Assembly (NCBI GenBank): GCA_900766925.1
Contig: CAAFXG010000335.1
Location: 1-18,829, forward strand
Origin: Lachnospiraceae bacterium
GTDB lineage: Bacteria; Bacillota; Clostridia; Lachnospirales; Lachnospiraceae
Direction of reading: 5' to 3'
Length of the DNA: 18,829 bases
The position numbers and the translations under genes are program-made. Within the stretch, counting starts at the first letter, position 1. Every line of letters starts with the position of its first letter. The notes under the pieces were generated by a model that worked only from the letters and a program-made list of their open reading frames with translations, was not told the origin of the DNA and did no database searches. This document shows, one piece after another, positions 6,064 to 13,686 of this stretch.

Positions 6064-6576
6064 ATGGATAACTATACAGAACAGATTTTAGAGGCTAAGG
6101 CCACCTTAAAAAGCCGTCTTGCGTTAGTTGTGTCATACTGCATACTGGCTGTAGGTGTGGTAATAATGGCAGTTGTTAATTTCATAGTTGGTGTCCTTCT
6201 TATTATAGTTGGTGGATTACTTATCGCGTTTACCAAAAATTTGCAATCAATTGAGTATGAGTATTTGTTTACAAATGGAGATTGTGATATTGCATGTATA
6301 ATTAATAAATCATCACGCAGAAATGAAATGTCATTTGTAGAAGGTGATGTATTCAGAGTTGTAAAATATAGTCTGGATAAGTGTAAAAATGAACTTGAAA
6401 TTGACAAAAAGCTTTCAATTATGGACTTTACCTCAGGAGATGAGTCAAACAGCGATAATTGGTATGTGTTTTTTGTAACAGGCAAGAAGGGAACCAACGC
6501 AGTAGTGTTGGAGCTTAATGACAAATCACTTGATAATGTAAAACAGAATTATAAATCAAAATTAGAGTTAAAATAA
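6064..6576 (+). CDS. Small membrane protein downstream of nfnAB, unknown function
   Basis: A 170-residue protein. A charged N-terminus (residues 1-20) is followed by two closely spaced membrane helices (about 24-40 and 43-60, with a short turn), then a soluble C-terminal domain containing IEYEYLFTNGDCDI and a repeating beta-rich pattern ending in a lysine-rich tail. It resembles Lachnospiraceae proteins of the DUF6106 type, recalled from memory only. The frame is open from a TTG at 6043, but ATG 6064 is correctly spaced from TAGGAG (6051-6056). It lies 32 nt after nfnB and before a strong terminator, so it is probably the third gene of the operon. This hints at, but does not prove, a link to redox metabolism. 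Confidence 0.7.
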   Translation: MDNYTEQILEAKATLKSRLALVVSYCILAVGVVIMAVVNFIVGVLLIIVGGLLIAFTKNLQSIEYEYLFTNGDCDIACIINKSSRRNEMSFVEGDVFRVVKYSLDKCKNELEIDKKLSIMDFTSGDESNSDNWYVFFVTGKKGTNAVVLELNDKSLDNVKQNYKSKLELK

Positions 6577-6591
6577 TTTATATTTAAAATG

Positions 6592-6632
6592 AAGAAGCAA
6601 CGTTAAAATTTGTTTTATTGTTGCTTCTTTTT
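6592..6632 (+). terminator. Intrinsic terminator of the nfn operon
   Basis: AAGAAGCAAC (6592-6601) pairs with GTTGCTTCTT (6620-6629) over 10 bp, with an 18-nt loop and a T-run. Located 16 nt after the last stop codon. Confidence 0.85.
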
Positions 6633-6724
6633 ATTTGTTGTCTTACGAATAAAAGAAGGTTTTGCTGTAGAAAATACATATATATTATTTACTGTATATG
6701 TAACAAATATTATGAGGTGAAGTG

Positions 6725-7135
6725 ATGAATAAGACAGCAAAACTGCTGATTAGCTGGTTTACGGGTGGTATAATTTATTTTTATATGGAGATAGCATTTC
6801 GGGGATATTCGCATTATTCAATGTTGATATGCGGAGGAATTTGTTTTGTATTAGTTGGAAGTGCCGGAAGCAGGATACTGAAAAATGAATCAAGAAAAAT
6901 AGTAATGCTTGCTAAAATTATGCTTGCAGGAGCATTTATAATAACATGCATGGAATTTATAACAGGGATAATTGTAAATATTATATTTAAGCTTGATGTG
7001 TGGGATTATTCAGCCTTAAGATATAATGTGATGGGGCAGATTTGCCTTTTGTATAGTGGACTTTGGGCTAATCTAAGCCTGTTGTGTGTTTATATTACCA
7101 GAGTGATGAATAAATATATATATCAGGAGGAGTGA
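6725..7135 (+). CDS. CmpB-type putative ABC-transporter permease family membrane protein
   Basis: A 136-residue integral membrane protein with four predicted helices (about 5-22, 30-50, 60-85 and 105-125). It has the signature of the small 'putative ABC transporter permease' family (ABC_trans_CmpB, PF06541): MEFITGIIVN followed by VWDYSALRYNVMGQICLLYSGLW. Despite the family name, no ATPase or binding protein is nearby and transport function is unproven. An in-frame GTG lies at 6722, but GAGGTG at 6714-6719 fits ATG 6725 better. Its only clear companion is the bidirectional terminator at 7140-7165. The interval 6633-6724 contains an AT-rich 8-bp inverted repeat (TACATATA 6675-6682, TATATGTA 6695-6702) but no clear promoter. 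Confidence 0.8.
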   Translation: MNKTAKLLISWFTGGIIYFYMEIAFRGYSHYSMLICGGICFVLVGSAGSRILKNESRKIVMLAKIMLAGAFIITCMEFITGIIVNIIFKLDVWDYSALRYNVMGQICLLYSGLWANLSLLCVYITRVMNKYIYQEE

Positions 7136-7139
7136 ATAA

Positions 7140-7165
7140 AAAAAACAGACCATACAGTCTGTTTT
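7140..7165. terminator. Bidirectional terminator between convergent genes
   Basis: AAAAACAGAC (7140-7149) and GTCTGTTTTT (7156-7165) form a 10-bp stem with a 6-nt loop. The T-run serves the plus-strand gene ending at 7135, and the A-run at 7138-7144 becomes a U-run for the minus-strand gene ending at 7184. Confidence 0.9.
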
Positions 7166-7183
7166 TAATATGTATTCAATTCC

Positions 7184-7417
7184 TTAAGGCTCAAGAGGTG
7201 TCATCTTAAGACCCTTGTACATCTTTGTATACAAGCTCTTCTCATCCTGATAGAGAACGAAGCCGCGAGCACCATCTTTAACAATGTATGCATATTTGTT
7301 CTTCTGAACATTCATATAAAGCACCTCATCAACGTTAAGCTCCTTGGCTTTAGCCTTAGCTGTGTATACGTTGAGTGGCTCTAATTTAAATTTCTTTACA
7401 GCCTGATCTACTGTCAT
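7184..7417 (-). CDS. 77-aa conserved-looking small soluble protein, unknown function
   Basis: A small cytoplasmic protein with no membrane segment or signal peptide. It is lysine-rich (MTVDQAVKKFKLEPLNVY, then AKAKAKELNVDEVLY) with a second half that reads as beta strands (YAYIVKDGARGFVLY). I do not recognise the family. It is likely a real gene: it has a perfect AGGAGG (plus-strand coordinates 7426-7431) 8 nt before the ATG, and a strong terminator 18 nt after the stop. It is divergent from queH, with about 205 nt between the start codons. Confidence 0.7.
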   Translation of the reverse strand: MTVDQAVKKFKLEPLNVYTAKAKAKELNVDEVLYMNVQKNKYAYIVKDGARGFVLYQDEKSLYTKMYKGLKMTPLEP

Positions 7418-7453
7418 TACAATTACCTCCTATCTGGAACACAAATAATTTAC

Positions 7454-7482
7454 TTGATTAAGAACAAACAAACTACTATAAT
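7454..7482 (+). promoter_or_regulatory. Promoter of queH
   Basis: TTGATT (7454-7459), 17-nt spacer, perfect TATAAT (7477-7482). Predicted start near 7489, giving an unusually long leader of about 134 nt. That leader includes a tight hairpin, AAATCAA-CCT-TTGATTT (7566-7582), 40 nt upstream of the start codon. I see no preQ1 riboswitch in it. Confidence 0.65.
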
Positions 7483-7622
7483 TCATTATTATACAATCTC
7501 ATCTAATAATAGTATATTGTATGTTTTTAACAAAGTCAATTATTAAAAATGACCAAAAAATCAAAAAATCAACCTTTGATTTGCGTGTAAAATTCGTGAT
7601 TATGTCGAGGTATTTAGTATTT

Positions 7623-8234
7623 ATGGAATTATCTACACAAAAAAGGCCCAAATTATTGCTACATGTGTGCTGTGCGCCGTGCAGTTCCCATGTTCTTGAG
7701 ACCTTATTCGGGCAGTATGAAATAACTGCATATTTCTACAATCCAAACATTACAAGTAAAGAAGAATATGTTAAGAGGATAGATGAGCTTCGACGTTTTG
7801 TTTCTGAGGCACCATTTGCTAAGAATGTAGTGATTGAGAACGGTGATTATGAGCCTGAATTATTTTTTAGTATGGCAAGGGGCTTAGAGCATGAACCGGA
7901 GAGGGGTAAAAGGTGCTATAAGTGTTATGAGCTGCGCCTTCGCAAAACTGCTGATTATGCCAAAAATAATGGTTATGATTTATTTACAACAACCCTGTCC
8001 ATAAGTCCCCACAAAAATGCTATTTGGCTGAATGAAATAGGTGAAAAGGCTGCGGCTGATTTCGATGTGCCATATCTGTACAGTGATTTTAAGAAGAAAA
8101 ACGGATATGCAAGGTCTATACAGCTATCAAAGGAGTATGATTTGTACAGACAGGATTTCTGTGGATGTATTTACAGTAAAAGCGAGGCAGAAGAACGCAG
8201 GAAAAACAAGGAAAAACAGATATCTGAAAAATAA
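7623..8234 (+). CDS. queH: Epoxyqueuosine reductase QueH
   Basis: QueH (formerly DUF208) reduces epoxyqueuosine to queuosine in the wobble position of tRNAs with GUN anticodons, replacing the cobalamin enzyme QueG. The 203-residue protein shows the family's cysteine sets: HVCCAPCSS with C16, C17 and C20; CYKCYELRL in the middle; and QDFCGCIYS near the C-terminus. These bind a [4Fe-4S] cluster and a second metal site in the characterised homologue. TTLSISPHKN and FKKKNGYARS are also typical. The frame is open from 7521, but homologues start just before the CCxPC motif. I chose ATG 7623, with GAGG at 7607-7610; the 12-nt spacing is long, so translation may be weak. ATG 7602 lacks a ribosome binding site. 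No other queuosine gene is in the window. Confidence 0.92.
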   Translation: MELSTQKRPKLLLHVCCAPCSSHVLETLFGQYEITAYFYNPNITSKEEYVKRIDELRRFVSEAPFAKNVVIENGDYEPELFFSMARGLEHEPERGKRCYKCYELRLRKTADYAKNNGYDLFTTTLSISPHKNAIWLNEIGEKAAADFDVPYLYSDFKKKNGYARSIQLSKEYDLYRQDFCGCIYSKSEAEERRKNKEKQISEK

Positions 8235-8258
8235 TAATGCTCTAAAATGCAAAAACAC

Positions 8259-8287
8259 TTGTTTTAACTCGGAATATGTGTTAATAT
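8259..8287 (+). promoter_or_regulatory. Promoter of carAB
   Basis: TTGTTT (8259-8264), exactly 17 nt, TAATAT (8282-8287) with a TGT just upstream. Predicted start at A8294 or A8295, so the transcript would begin AAUUUUAAAAG or AUUUUAAAAG. The leader to carA is about 98 nt and runs directly into the terminator at 8305. Confidence 0.6.
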
Positions 8288-8304
8288 TTATAAAATTTTA
8301 AAAG

Positions 8305-8355
8305 AAAAGAGGCTCGGACCGAGGCTTTGCCATGTCCGTTTCACTCTTTTTTTTT
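8305..8355 (+). terminator. Multi-stem intrinsic terminator in the carA leader (candidate attenuator; also ends queH transcripts)
   Basis: Three nested stems: AAAAGAG (8305-8311) with CTCTTTT (8344-8350); CGGAC (8315-8319) with GTCCG (8334-8338); GGC (8323-8325) with GCC (8329-8331); followed by T's to 8355. It lies between queH and carA but downstream of the carA promoter, so carA transcripts must read through it. An alternative small hairpin, CTCG-GAC-CGAG (8314-8321 region), would compete with the middle stem. The apical GAGGCTTTG resembles the GAGGYU part of PyrR-binding loops, but the upstream conserved bases are missing, so I do not call PyrR control. Confidence 0.65.
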
Positions 8356-8392
8356 GAGCAAAAATTCAAATTGAACAGAAAGGACAGGAACT

Positions 8393-9466
8393 ATGAAGGC
8401 ATTTCTTATACTTGAAGATGGTAATGTTTTTGAGGGCAAAAGCATCGGTTCGACAAAGGAAATAATAAGTGAGATAGTGTTTAATACATCTATGACAGGT
8501 TATCTGGAAGTATTGACCGATCCTTCTTATGCAGGACAGTCTGTGGTTATGACATATCCGCTTATTGGAAATTATGGTATTTGTTTAGAAGATATGGAGG
8601 CTGAGAGACCTTGGCAGTCCGGCTTTATCGTAAGAGAGCTCGCCAAAAGACCAAGTAATTTCAGAAGCGAAGAAAGCATTGAGAAGTTCCTTGTCGATAA
8701 TGACATTACAGGTATTGAAGGCATTGATACCAGAGCCCTTACCAAGATTCTTCGTGAAAAGGGTACCATGAAGGGTATGATAACAACTGATGAAGAATTT
8801 GATAAACAGGAATGTATAGATAGAATTAAGTCGTGGAATATGGGCCATGTAGTTCTTGACGTCACTACAAAGGAAAAAATATTATATCCGGGTGACGGTT
8901 ATAAGGTTGCCGTTGTTGACCTCGGTGTCAAGAAAAATATTGTTAATTCATTACAAAAACGTGGTTGTCAGGTAACTGTGTATCCTGCTGAAACTCCGGC
9001 GGAAGAAATTCTTGCTGATATGCCGGATGGAATAATGCTTACAAATGGTCCCGGAGATCCAAAGGACAATGTAAAAACTATCGAAGAAATTAAAAAACTA
9101 TTCGCTACAAAAATCCCTATTTTTGCTATTTGCTTAGGTCATCAGCTTCTCGCTCTTGCAAATGGAGCTGATACACAAAAAATGAAATATGGTCACAGAG
9201 GTGCTAATCATCCCGTAAAGGATATGAAAACCGGAAAGGTGTATATTTCTACTCAGAATCATGGATATGTTGTTAAGGAGGAAACCCTTGACAGGGATAT
9301 CGCTGAGGTCAGCTTCATCAATGTAAATGATGGTACAGTTGAGGGAGTACACTATCTTGGAAAAAATGTTCAGACAGTGCAGTTTCATCCTGAGGCCTGC
9401 GCAGGACCATTGGATACTGATTACCTGTTTGACGAGTTTATGAATATGATGGAGGTGTCAAAATAA
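8393..9466 (+). CDS. carA: Carbamoyl phosphate synthetase small (glutaminase) subunit
   Basis: CarA hydrolyses glutamine and channels ammonia to CarB for carbamoyl phosphate synthesis, feeding pyrimidine and arginine biosynthesis. The 357-residue protein has the CPSase small-chain N-terminal domain (NTSMTGYLEVLTDPSYAGQ; GITGIDTRALT-like segment reading DITGIEGIDTRALTK) and a C-terminal class I glutamine amidotransferase domain. The triad is visible: C247 in FAICLGHQLL, and H332 and E334 in QFHPEA; TNGPGDP is also present. Start at 8393 with AGGA at 8381-8384. It overlaps carB by one base, so translation is probably coupled. No other pyr or arg genes are in the window. Confidence 0.97.
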   Translation: MKAFLILEDGNVFEGKSIGSTKEIISEIVFNTSMTGYLEVLTDPSYAGQSVVMTYPLIGNYGICLEDMEAERPWQSGFIVRELAKRPSNFRSEESIEKFLVDNDITGIEGIDTRALTKILREKGTMKGMITTDEEFDKQECIDRIKSWNMGHVVLDVTTKEKILYPGDGYKVAVVDLGVKKNIVNSLQKRGCQVTVYPAETPAEEILADMPDGIMLTNGPGDPKDNVKTIEEIKKLFATKIPIFAICLGHQLLALANGADTQKMKYGHRGANHPVKDMKTGKVYISTQNHGYVVKEETLDRDIAEVSFINVNDGTVEGVHYLGKNVQTVQFHPEACAGPLDTDYLFDEFMNMMEVSK

Positions 9467-12400
9467 TGCCAAAATTCGCTAGTATTAAAAAGGTAGTAGT
9501 AATTGGTTCGGGACCTATTGTAATTGGACAGGCTGCAGAGTTTGACTATGCAGGCACGCAGGCATGCCGTTCCCTCAAGGAAGAGGGTATTTGTGTTGTC
9601 CTTATTAATTCAAATCCGGCAACCATTATGACTGATAAGAACATAGCAGATAAGGTCTATATTGAGCCGTTGACACCTGAAGTTGTTAAGGCTGTCATTA
9701 AGAAGGAAAAGCCTGACAGTGTTCTTCCTACACTTGGTGGACAGGCGGCGCTTAACATTGCCATGGAGCTTGAGGAATCAGGCTTTTTAAGAGAACATAA
9801 TGTAAGGCTTATAGGTACTTCAGCCAAGACAATTAAGAAGGCTGAGGACAGACTTGAGTTTAAACGGACCATGGAGAAAATTGGTGAACCATGTGCACCG
9901 TCAGAGGTCGTTACAAATATCAAGGATGGTCTTGCATTTGTTGAGAAAATAGGATATCCCATAGTTCTACGTCCTGCCTATACACTTGGAGGAAGCGGCG
10001 GTGGTATCGCATACAATGAAGAACAGTTTATTGAAATCTTAATGAACGGTCTTAGACTTTCAAGGGTTGGACAGGTCCTTGTTGAAAGATGTATTGCCGG
10101 ATGGAAGGAAATTGAATATGAGGTAATGCGTGATGCTAACGGAACCTGTATAACTGTGTGTAACATGGAAAATCTTGATCCTGTAGGTGTGCATACGGGA
10201 GATTCAATTGTTGTTGCACCTTCACAGACCTTGGCAGATAAAGAACATCAGATGCTTAGAAGCTCTGCTTTGAATATCATTTCGGAGTTGGACATAAAGG
10301 GTGGCTGTAATGTACAGTTTGCACTTCATCCCACAACGTTTGAATATTGTGTTATAGAGGTTAATCCGAGAGTTAGCCGTTCTTCGGCACTTGCTTCAAA
10401 GGCTACAGGTTATCCAATTGCAAAGGTGGCAGCGAAGATTGCCTTAGGATATAATCTTGATGAAATTAAAAATGCAATCACAGGAAAGACATATGCAAGC
10501 TTCGAGCCGGCGCTCGACTATGTTGTAGTAAAGATGCCAAGACTTCCGTTTGATAAATTTATTACCGCAAGCCGTTCTCTTACTACACAGATGAAAGCAA
10601 CCGGAGAGGTAATGAGTATCTGTACCAATTTTGAAGGTGCACTCATGAAGGCACTGCGTTCTCTTGAACAGCATGTGGATTCACTCATTTATGAAAACTA
10701 CAGTGAAATTGAAACGGAAGAAATTCATGAAATGCTTCATCGTGTTGACGACAGAAGAATATTTGTTATTGCCGAGGCCTTAAGAAGGGGTATTACGGCA
10801 GAGGAAATACACGATATAACAAGAGTAGATATCTGGTTTATCGATAAAATAAACAACATTATTGCTATGGAAAAGACTCTTGCAGAGGCAAAAGAGCTCA
10901 CAAGGGATATTATTTATGAGGCAAAGCGTTTGGAGTTTCCTGATAAGGTTATTGGTCAGATTACCGGTAAAACAGAGGATGAAATCAAGCAGTTAAGATA
11001 TGGCTATGGGATTGTTGCGTCATACAAGATGGTTGATACCTGTGCGGCTGAGTTCGAGGCTGAAACACCATATTATTATTCATGCTTTGACGGAGTTACA
11101 GAGGTTATCGAGGATAACAGCCGCAAAAAAATCATGGTCCTTGGTTCCGGTCCTATAAGGATTGGTCAGGGAATTGAGTTTGATTATTGCTCTGTTCACA
11201 GTACATGGACTCTTCGTGAAAGAGGATATGAGACGATAATTATTAATAATAATCCTGAGACGGTAAGTACGGATTTCGATATAGCAGATAAGCTTTATTT
11301 TGAGCCGCTTACTGCGGAGGATGTTGAATCTATTGTAAATATTGAAAAGCCGGACGGTGCAGTGGTTCAGTTTGGAGGACAGACAGCTATCAAGCTTACG
11401 GAAGCACTTCTTAAAATGGGCGTGCCTATTCTTGGAACAAGTGCAGAGAATGTAGATGCAGCAGAGGATAGAGAGCTCTTTGATGAAATACTTGAGAAAT
11501 GTTGTATTCCAAGGGCAGCAGGTAAGACTGTGTTTACCAGAGATGAGGCGTTAAAGGCCGCAAATGAGCTTGGATATCCTGTTTTGGTAAGACCGTCATA
11601 TGTGCTTGGTGGTCAGGGTATGCATATTGCAATTTCAGACAAGGATATAATTGAGTACATGGATATAATCAACAGACACACTCAGGAGCATCCTGTGCTT
11701 GTAGACAAGTATCTTATGGGCAAGGAAATAGAAGTAGATGCTGTGTGTGATGGTGAGGATATTCTTATTCCTGGTATTATGGAGCATATTGAGAGAGCAG
11801 GTATCCACTCCGGAGACAGTATTTCCGTATATCCGGCACAGACAATTACACCTAAGATTAAACGCGTCCTTGAGGATTACACGAAGAAGCTTGCAAACAG
11901 TCTTCACGTAATAGGACTTATTAATATTCAGTTTATTGTATATCAGGATGAGGTGTATGTAATTGAGGTAAATCCACGTTCAAGCCGTACGGTTCCGTAT
12001 ATCAGTAAGGTTACAGGCATTCCTATTGTAGATCTTGCAACAAAGGTAATCGCCGGTGATAAAATAAGAGAACTTGGATACACACCGGGACTACAACCGG
12101 AGTCAGAGTACTTTGCAATTAAAATGCCTGTGTTCTCATTTGAAAAAATCAGGGGAGCTGAGATAAGTCTTGGTCCTGAAATGAAGTCAACAGGTGAGTG
12201 CCTTGGTATTTCTAAGGACTATAATGAAGCCTTGTATAAGGCATTCCTTGGGGACGGGGTAAATCTTCCTAAATATAAGAAAATGATTCTTACGGTAAAG
12301 GATTCAGATAAGCTTGAAGCTGTGGACATAGGAAGACGCTTTGTTGCACTTGGGTATGAAATTTATTCAACAAGAAGTACTTGCAGAATATTAAATGAAA

Positions 12401-12666
12401 ATGGTGTACCTGCAAAGATGATTAACAAGGTGGAGGAGCCTTCTCCAAACCTTCTTGATTTAATCCTGAGTCATGAAATCGACCTTGTTATTGATACTCC
12501 TTCACAGGGTATTGAGAGAAGTAAGGACGGCTTTATAATTAGAAGAAATGCGATTGAAACAGGTGTATCAGTATTGACCAGTCTTGATACGGCAAGTGCA
12601 TTACTCACAAGTCTTGAGTCCTCTGACAGGCATAACCTGTCATTGGTCGATATAAGTGAGATATAA
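9466..12666 (+). CDS. carB: Carbamoyl phosphate synthetase large subunit
   Basis: A 1066-residue CarB of normal length. It makes carbamoyl phosphate from bicarbonate, ammonia and two ATP. The two homologous halves are clear: the N-terminal carboxyphosphate synthetase half begins VVVIGSGPIVIGQAAEFDYAG, and the carbamoyl phosphate half, near residue 560, begins IMVLGSGPIRIGQGIEFDYC. Each has an ATP-grasp domain with RPAYTLGGSGGG or RPSYVLGGQGM and EVNPR motifs. An oligomerisation helical region lies near 400-550. The C-terminal MGS-like allosteric domain, about 930-1066, contains DSDKLEAVDIGRRFVALGY and is where UMP or ornithine bind in E. coli. GGAGGTG lies at 9451-9457. TAA of carA overlaps the ATG by 1 nt. 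Confidence 0.98.
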   Translation: MPKFASIKKVVVIGSGPIVIGQAAEFDYAGTQACRSLKEEGICVVLINSNPATIMTDKNIADKVYIEPLTPEVVKAVIKKEKPDSVLPTLGGQAALNIAMELEESGFLREHNVRLIGTSAKTIKKAEDRLEFKRTMEKIGEPCAPSEVVTNIKDGLAFVEKIGYPIVLRPAYTLGGSGGGIAYNEEQFIEILMNGLRLSRVGQVLVERCIAGWKEIEYEVMRDANGTCITVCNMENLDPVGVHTGDSIVVAPSQTLADKEHQMLRSSALNIISELDIKGGCNVQFALHPTTFEYCVIEVNPRVSRSSALASKATGYPIAKVAAKIALGYNLDEIKNAITGKTYASFEPALDYVVVKMPRLPFDKFITASRSLTTQMKATGEVMSICTNFEGALMKALRSLEQHVDSLIYENYSEIETEEIHEMLHRVDDRRIFVIAEALRRGITAEEIHDITRVDIWFIDKINNIIAMEKTLAEAKELTRDIIYEAKRLEFPDKVIGQITGKTEDEIKQLRYGYGIVASYKMVDTCAAEFEAETPYYYSCFDGVTEVIEDNSRKKIMVLGSGPIRIGQGIEFDYCSVHSTWTLRERGYETIIINNNPETVSTDFDIADKLYFEPLTAEDVESIVNIEKPDGAVVQFGGQTAIKLTEALLKMGVPILGTSAENVDAAEDRELFDEILEKCCIPRAAGKTVFTRDEALKAANELGYPVLVRPSYVLGGQGMHIAISDKDIIEYMDIINRHTQEHPVLVDKYLMGKEIEVDAVCDGEDILIPGIMEHIERAGIHSGDSISVYPAQTITPKIKRVLEDYTKKLANSLHVIGLINIQFIVYQDEVYVIEVNPRSSRTVPYISKVTGIPIVDLATKVIAGDKIRELGYTPGLQPESEYFAIKMPVFSFEKIRGAEISLGPEMKSTGECLGISKDYNEALYKAFLGDGVNLPKYKKMILTVKDSDKLEAVDIGRRFVALGYEIYSTRSTCRILNENGVPAKMINKVEEPSPNLLDLILSHEIDLVIDTPSQGIERSKDGFIIRRNAIETGVSVLTSLDTASALLTSLESSDRHNLSLVDISEI

Positions 12667-12697
12667 ATCCATTTTTAATATTAATATAATTTATAGT

Positions 12698-12732
12698 ACC
12701 CCGATGCCTGAAATATGGTGTCGGGGTTTGTT
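12698..12732 (+). terminator. Intrinsic terminator of carAB
   Basis: ACCCCGATGCC (12698-12708) pairs with GGTGTCGGGGT (12717-12727) over 11 bp including two G-U pairs, with an 8-nt loop, followed by TTGTT. It begins 31 nt after the carB stop codon. The T-run is interrupted. Confidence 0.75.
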
Positions 12733-12778
12733 AATACAAGGGATTAAAATGTTAACTGAACTGTATTATCAAAACAAG

Positions 12779-12808
12779 TTGCCACCTCGTGAGGATTAGT
12801 GCTATAAT
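12779..12808 (+). promoter_or_regulatory. Promoter of the HEXXH-protein gene
   Basis: TTGCCA (12779-12784), 18-nt spacer, perfect TATAAT (12803-12808). Predicted start near 12815, about 32 nt before the start codon. The spacer contains CCTCGTGAGG, a short near-perfect dyad. Confidence 0.7.
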
Positions 12809-12846
12809 AGGTTAAAGAATGAACACTTATGGAAGGGGGTTTTAGA

Positions 12847-13311
12847 ATGAATATTGGTGGAATTAGCAATAACTACACAATTCCGATAAGCGGTATTGAC
12901 AAGGTAACACGTATTAATGCAGATAATTCTGTCGATAGCTCCTCAAAGGTAAAGCCTGTTGAATGTCAGACCTGCAAAAACAGAAAATATGTAGACGGTT
13001 CTAACGAGAGTGATGTTTCTTTCAAAACACCCGGTACAATACGTCCTGAGGATTCATTTGCAAAAGTAAGTGCACATGAGAATGAACATGTGGCTAATGC
13101 TATTGCCAAGGGAAGTAAACCAAATGCTAAGCTTATCAGTGCATCGGTTACATTGAAAATGGGAGTTTGCCCTGAATGTGGGCGTACCTTTGTTGCCGGC
13201 GGCGAAACCAGAACACAGATTAAATATTCCGAGAAGAATCCGTATGACAGGAATCGTAAGAGCGTTGAGGCCGGAGTGCTTGTAGGCAATAATCTGGATG
13301 TTTCGGCATAA
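12847..13311 (+). CDS. HEXXH-motif zinc protein with two Cys pairs, putative metalloprotease (SprA-related type)
   Basis: A 154-residue soluble protein. Landmarks: C40-x2-C43 (CQTCKNRKYVDGSNE); VSFKTPG; H77-E78-N79-E80-H81 in SAHENEHVANA, which fits the HEXXH zincin signature; C108-x2-C111 in CPECGRTFVAGG; then ETRTQIKY. It resembles the SprA-related putative metalloprotease family and similar short Clostridia proteins I remember only as hypothetical. The third zinc ligand is not obvious; the ETRT region is one candidate. No signal peptide is seen, so it probably acts inside the cell. I use ATG 12847, not ATG 12829, because AAGGGGG (12833-12839) lies between them and fits 12847. Its stop is 3 nt from that of the convergent regulator gene. 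Protease activity is inferred. Confidence 0.7.
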   Translation: MNIGGISNNYTIPISGIDKVTRINADNSVDSSSKVKPVECQTCKNRKYVDGSNESDVSFKTPGTIRPEDSFAKVSAHENEHVANAIAKGSKPNAKLISASVTLKMGVCPECGRTFVAGGETRTQIKYSEKNPYDRNRKSVEAGVLVGNNLDVSA

Positions 13312-13314
13312 TTA

Positions 13315-13686
13315 TCACATGTCTGAAAATTTATTTACGATATTCATCACAAAATGCTGTTCATCGTCAGACAGGTTCTTAAAGCTGTCTACTAATTTCA
13401 GCTCGTTTGATGTCAGGGCATATTTTCCTCTTGAAAGAAAGTCGGAATAATCAGGGTTATTATCCCAAATATCATCCGGAATAAGAGTACGCATAAGGTC
13501 GATAGGATGAATATTATATAGTGCAGCAACACGTATTATGAATTCAACAGGCGGAATACGCTCTCCGGATTCGTAGCGGTTGTAGGTTGAGCGTGACATA
13601 TAAAGAAGAGATGATACTTCAGACTGGTTGTATCCGGAAGCCAATCTTTGATGCTTCAGCATTTCTGAGAATTTAGGTTTGTTCAT
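13315..13686 (-). CDS. XRE-family helix-turn-helix regulator (second of a tandem pair)
   Basis: A 123-residue protein with an N-terminal HTH_3 domain (residues about 6-62; YNQSEVSSLLYMSRSTYNRYESGERIPP is the core). It continues with VEFIIRVAALYNIHPIDLM, then a linker, and ends in a helix pair (SNELKLVDSFKNLSDDEQHFVMNIVNKF). The layout parallels the upstream regulator, so the two look like diverged tandem duplicates. The start codon overlaps the 3' end of the upstream gene by 14 nt, which implies co-translation. No own ribosome binding site is evident beyond GAGG-type sequence in the upstream gene. The target is unknown; the shared promoter region with thyA is the natural candidate. Confidence 0.85.
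   Translation of the reverse strand: MNKPKFSEMLKHQRLASGYNQSEVSSLLYMSRSTYNRYESGERIPPVEFIIRVAALYNIHPIDLMRTLIPDDIWDNNPDYSDFLSRGKYALTSNELKLVDSFKNLSDDEQHFVMNIVNKFSDM

Noticed and set aside
6675..6702. 8-bp inverted repeat TACATATA/TATATGTA upstream of the CmpB-type gene
   Set aside because: It consists almost entirely of alternating A/T in a very AT-rich stretch and may be chance; mentioned in the gene entry only.
7489..7622. preQ1 riboswitch upstream of queH
   Set aside because: The short C-rich loop and A-rich pseudoknot tail of preQ1-I, or the features of preQ1-II, could not be found.
8305..8355. PyrR-binding element upstream of carA
   Set aside because: GAGGCT is present, but the conserved bases before it (UCCNGN) and a separate antiterminator are not visible, so it cannot be named PyrR-controlled.
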